Positions 61,876-64,000 of a stretch of 64,000 nucleotides of DNA are shown in pieces. The stretch comes from Plesiomonas shigelloides (GTDB taxonomy: Bacteria; Pseudomonadota; Gammaproteobacteria; Enterobacterales; CAMTGL01). The stretch is taken from positions 2,108,001 to 2,172,000 of the forward strand of contig NZ_LT575468.1 in NCBI RefSeq assembly GCF_900087055.1, given 5' to 3'. Position 1 is the first letter of the stretch. Each line of letters opens with the position of its first letter. The translations under genes were made by a program, and so were the position numbers. The notes beneath the pieces are model-generated. The model had not been told where the DNA came from. It searched no databases and worked only from the letters and a program-made list of their open reading frames with translations.

Positions 61876-62532
61876 TCACTCAAACCTAAATTTATACACA
61901 TTTCCGCAATCAATAAACACTGCCCTACGTTTATTTCCTACTTCTAAAAAAGATCCATTCTTGATCTTGTATTCAGTAAAGTCCACTCCTGATGGTTGAT
62001 CTTTACCTTTCTGGTAAAAGTATCGAATACTATCAAAATCGGGCAATCCACCATTCACACGGACAGCTATGCAAGATGCAAAAAGAGACGGTAGCTTCCA
62101 GCCCATAGGATTATTTCCCGTTCGGATTAAATATACCGACTGATGGCGAACCGCTGTACCTGATGCTGAAGGAGGAGATCCTTCTACACATACCCAGTTA
62201 TCTTTAAAATACACTTTTGCACCTAACCCAAGATCACCAATATCAATTGTTTCTCTTGGGAAAGGTTTTACAAAATTGGTTGGTAACCGTTTACTGTCTA
62301 TGGTCAGTTGGCCATCTTGCAATTCAACACTACGCTGTCGACCAGAATCGAAACCACTCCAACCATAAAAAACACCTTCACTTTCTTCCATACTGAAAGG
62401 CTCGAGTTCGTGACCGTCGCTGTGAAATAGCCTATTTGATAAGGCCTGATAGCATGATTCATAGCTATCAAACAGGTTTGCCGCATGAGAAATAAATGGC
62501 AGGCACATTGTTATATAAATAGTTTTCTTCAT
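61876..62532 (-). CDS. Exported protein of unknown function, first gene of minus-strand cluster
   Basis: 218 aa. Signal peptide MKKTIYITMCLPFISHA, then ANLFDSYESCYQAL. The mature protein has four Cys (positions in ESCYQAL, WVCVEGS, ASCIAVR, IDCGNVY), suggesting two disulfides in the periplasm. GGGAGG lies 12 nt before the ATG, a rather long spacing. The ATG overlaps the stop of a decayed upstream frame (AGATGA). Position and export are consistent with a periplasmic immunity protein; function is unknown. Confidence 0.65.
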   Translation of the reverse strand: MKKTIYITMCLPFISHAANLFDSYESCYQALSNRLFHSDGHELEPFSMEESEGVFYGWSGFDSGRQRSVELQDGQLTIDSKRLPTNFVKPFPRETIDIGDLGLGAKVYFKDNWVCVEGSPPSASGTAVRHQSVYLIRTGNNPMGWKLPSLFASCIAVRVNGGLPDFDSIRYFYQKGKDQPSGVDFTEYKIKNGSFLEVGNKRRAVFIDCGNVYKFRFE

Positions 62533-62641
62533 CTATCTGCTTTGCCTCCCGTAGCCTTCACTTTTTCTGCACGAGCTTCGCTGTAGCTATAGTGGCTATA
62601 ACTACTCTCGCGACATGCCTAAATTCATAGCATTGTGAACA
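62529..62641 (-). pseudogene. C-terminal stump of a lost gene upstream of the 218-aa gene
   Basis: The frame ending at TGA 62529-62531 reads ESSYSHYSYSEARAEKVKAT and GGKADR; just upstream in another frame HNAMNLGMSRE continues it, so a single frameshift would join them. The hydrophilic, Lys- and Ser-rich end overlapping the next start codon resembles the last codons of an effector gene coupled to its immunity gene. No start or domain remains. Confidence 0.4.
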
Positions 62642-62969
62642 CCTTATGCAAAACTTACGCCATATTAAAACTCTTTTATAAACAATACGTTAATCAAACT
62701 CCCTCTTATGCTGAGTGAAATCAAGCAAGAACCGGCTTAAAACAGATCAAATATGTTGCAGTTATTGCTCAAAAGGATAAATACACTGAGTTCTGAGCAA
62801 GTTATTGCTCAGAGTGGTTGAGGTGACTGGAATGACTCATACCAATGAGCCCCCTGCTTTTACCGGCAAGTATCCAAGACTGAATGTTGAGTGCTAAAAA
62901 CAAAAAAAGGCCCTCAAGCCGGGAGAAGCGCGAAGGCTGCAAAACCACGGGATCTTGGAGAGAAAGAAC
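62642..62969. other. Gene-free region before IS1 relic 3
   Basis: About 330 bp. It contains a perfect inverted repeat TCTGAGCAA-GTTA-TTGCTCAGA (62792-62813), and GTTATTGCTCA occurs twice, 40 bp apart (62761 and 62801). The left end of the IS relic could lie here but was not identified. No gene recognised. Confidence 0.4.
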
Positions 62970-63688
62970 ATGGAGCTAAATTGCGTTTTACTTAAGTGTC
63001 CACTTTGTCAGCAAATAGAACCCGTGAAAAGCATGGGTTGGGAACCACCGGACATCAACTTTACCGCAGTCAAGCTTGTTGCCGTAGCTTTTAACTCGAG
63101 TATGAATACCGAGCCTGCCAGCAGGCATAAAAGCACAGCTTATTGAGCTTGCAATGAATAATGCAGGGATACGAGATACTGCGCATGTACTAACCATTAG
63201 TCTCAATGTTGTTGTACGAACATTAAAAACTCTCGCCACGATGAATAACATCGTCTCCGATGGCTCATGCTGATGTGGCGCTTATCTATGAGCTTGACGA
63301 ACAATGGAGCTTTATCGGTAGTAAGGTACGACTGCACTGGCTCTGGTACACGCACAGCACAAAAACAAGTGGTGTACTGACCTACAACTTTTGATCCACG
63401 AATCGATTCAACCAGCCGTGAATTACTGGCTCTGCTCACCCATTTTAACATCGATATGCTAACTACAGATGAATGGGGCTGCTATCCTAGAGTGTTTCCT
63501 AAAGAGAAGCACTTGACCGGCAAGATCTTTACTCAGCGTATTGAGCGCAACAATCTAACTCTAAGAACTTGAATCAAGCGTCTAGCTAGTAGAAGCATCT
63601 GCATCTCCCGCTCTGCTAAACTTCATGAAAAAGCCATTGGAGCTTTTATCGAAAATACATATTCTACTAATTAATTGGATACATCACC
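62970..63688 (+). mobile_element. IS1-family relic 3 (near full length, many frameshifts)
   Basis: About 720 bp, close to a full IS1 (about 770). The InsA-like part reads MELNCVLLKCPLCQQIEPVK, then after shifts QACCRSF, EYEYRACQ, IKAQLIELAMNNAGIRDTAH and VVVRTLK. The transposase part reads ALIYELDEQWSFIGSKVRLH, WLWYTHSTKTSGV, a frameshift near 63390, DSTSRELLALLTHFNIDMLT, KEKHLTGKIFTQRIERNNLT, an in-frame TGA at 63570, then RSICISRSAKLHEKAIGAFI. The right end is, in reverse complement, GGTGATGTATCCAATTAATT (63669-63688). It is inactive. It differs from relics 1 and 2 in sequence and ends, so it is a separate IS1-family member. Confidence 0.85.
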
Positions 63689-63727
63689 CTAAACATTTAG
63701 CAAGTTTTTTCACTAATTCTTAGCTCT

Positions 63728-64000
63728 CTAATTGACATAAGCCTCATAGCAATATGGCTCACCATTTTTATCTAACTTCCTTTGAGAAAGAAAGTTAATG
63801 GTTACAATCTTATTGAGTTTCCACATATGAAAAGGTCGTTCTTGCGTACAGGTGTATGTAACTAAATTCACTTTATCAATGAATGTAATTTCAAGCACGT
63901 CGTATCCATCATCCTTAGAGCCGCCATCGCCCAACATAGCTTTGTCGGCATCCAAAACGATAATCTCTTTGTATGGCCCAATGTATATATTGCTTTGAGC
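63728..64000 (-). CDS. C-terminal part of a protein of unknown function (cut by window edge)
   Basis: 91 codons are open from the window edge to the stop at 63728; the true start lies outside. The sequence contains NIYIGPYKEIIVLDADKAML, DDGYDVLEITFIDKVNLV and a C-terminal GEPYCYEAYVN. It looks like a beta-rich domain with two Cys (YTCTQE, PYCYEA), consistent with an exported protein like its neighbours. No family recognised. Confidence 0.55.
   Translation of the reverse strand, partial: AQSNIYIGPYKEIIVLDADKAMLGDGGSKDDGYDVLEITFIDKVNLVTYTCTQERPFHMWKLNKIVTINFLSQRKLDKNGEPYCYEAYVN

Noticed and set aside
57756-64000. The region considered as a prophage, integrative element or CRISPR array
   Set aside because: No integrase, tRNA attachment site, structural phage gene or regularly spaced repeats were found; only IS1 relics, pseudogenes and small exported proteins.

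Overview
The window looks like chromosome from a gammaproteobacterium close to the Enterobacterales/Vibrionales border. Gene content and order match Enterobacterales blocks: sxy-ompA-matP-lonH-fabA, zapC-pyrD, prc/proQ/msrC/letA/letB, yciB-yciA and the 13-gene nuo operon. Several proteins have the same length as their E. coli counterparts (NuoG 908, NuoE 166, PyrD 336, FabA 172, Sxy 209 aa). An IS1-family history, an rrn spacer without tRNA genes and the mix of enteric and vibrio-like genes would fit Plesiomonas, but that is an inference and was not tested.

Layout. 1-8.3 kb: a truncated SulP permease, protease II (ptrB) divergent from a beta-hydroxyacid dehydrogenase, yciB-yciA, a MerR regulator and a chemoreceptor. 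8.3-23.3 kb: respiratory complex I, nuoABCDEFGHIJKLMN, all on the minus strand, with two dyads in its leader. 23.5-28.9 kb: sxy, ompA, matP, lonH and fabA. The fabA promoter carries recognisable FadR and FabR operators. sulA, which lies between sxy and ompA in E. coli, is absent. 29.2-34.4 kb: one rrn operon on the minus strand (16S, 23S, 5S; about 190 bp spacer without tRNA), with terminator and promoter. 34.7-36.6 kb: a vWA protein and a protein kinase, preceded by what appears to be the 3' stump of a PP2C phosphatase, that is, an eroded phosphorylation triad. 36.7-57.8 kb: core housekeeping genes: a ycdZ-like gene, zapC, pyrD, a DUF2835 gene, pepN, a NUDIX hydrolase, pncB, a DEAD-box helicase, pntAB, an exported protein, prc, proQ, msrC and letAB. 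The pntAB leader contains an uORF, mutually exclusive stems and a terminator-like hairpin.

57.8-64 kb: an AT-richer accessory region with many decayed genes. It holds three IS1-family relics, a sodC (Cu,Zn superoxide dismutase) pseudogene whose start lies directly beside one relic, small membrane or exported proteins of unknown function, and a minus-strand cluster of exported proteins. In that cluster an overlapping gene pair has been tandemly duplicated and one half of the second copy has decayed. The overlaps, the duplication and the effector-like C-terminal stumps resemble an orphan immunity-gene cluster (type VI secretion or contact-dependent inhibition type); this is inference.

No tRNA gene, CRISPR array, complete IS or prophage was found. 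Coordinates and start codons were chosen by eye from Shine-Dalgarno (SD) sequences, overlaps and remembered family lengths. No database search was run.
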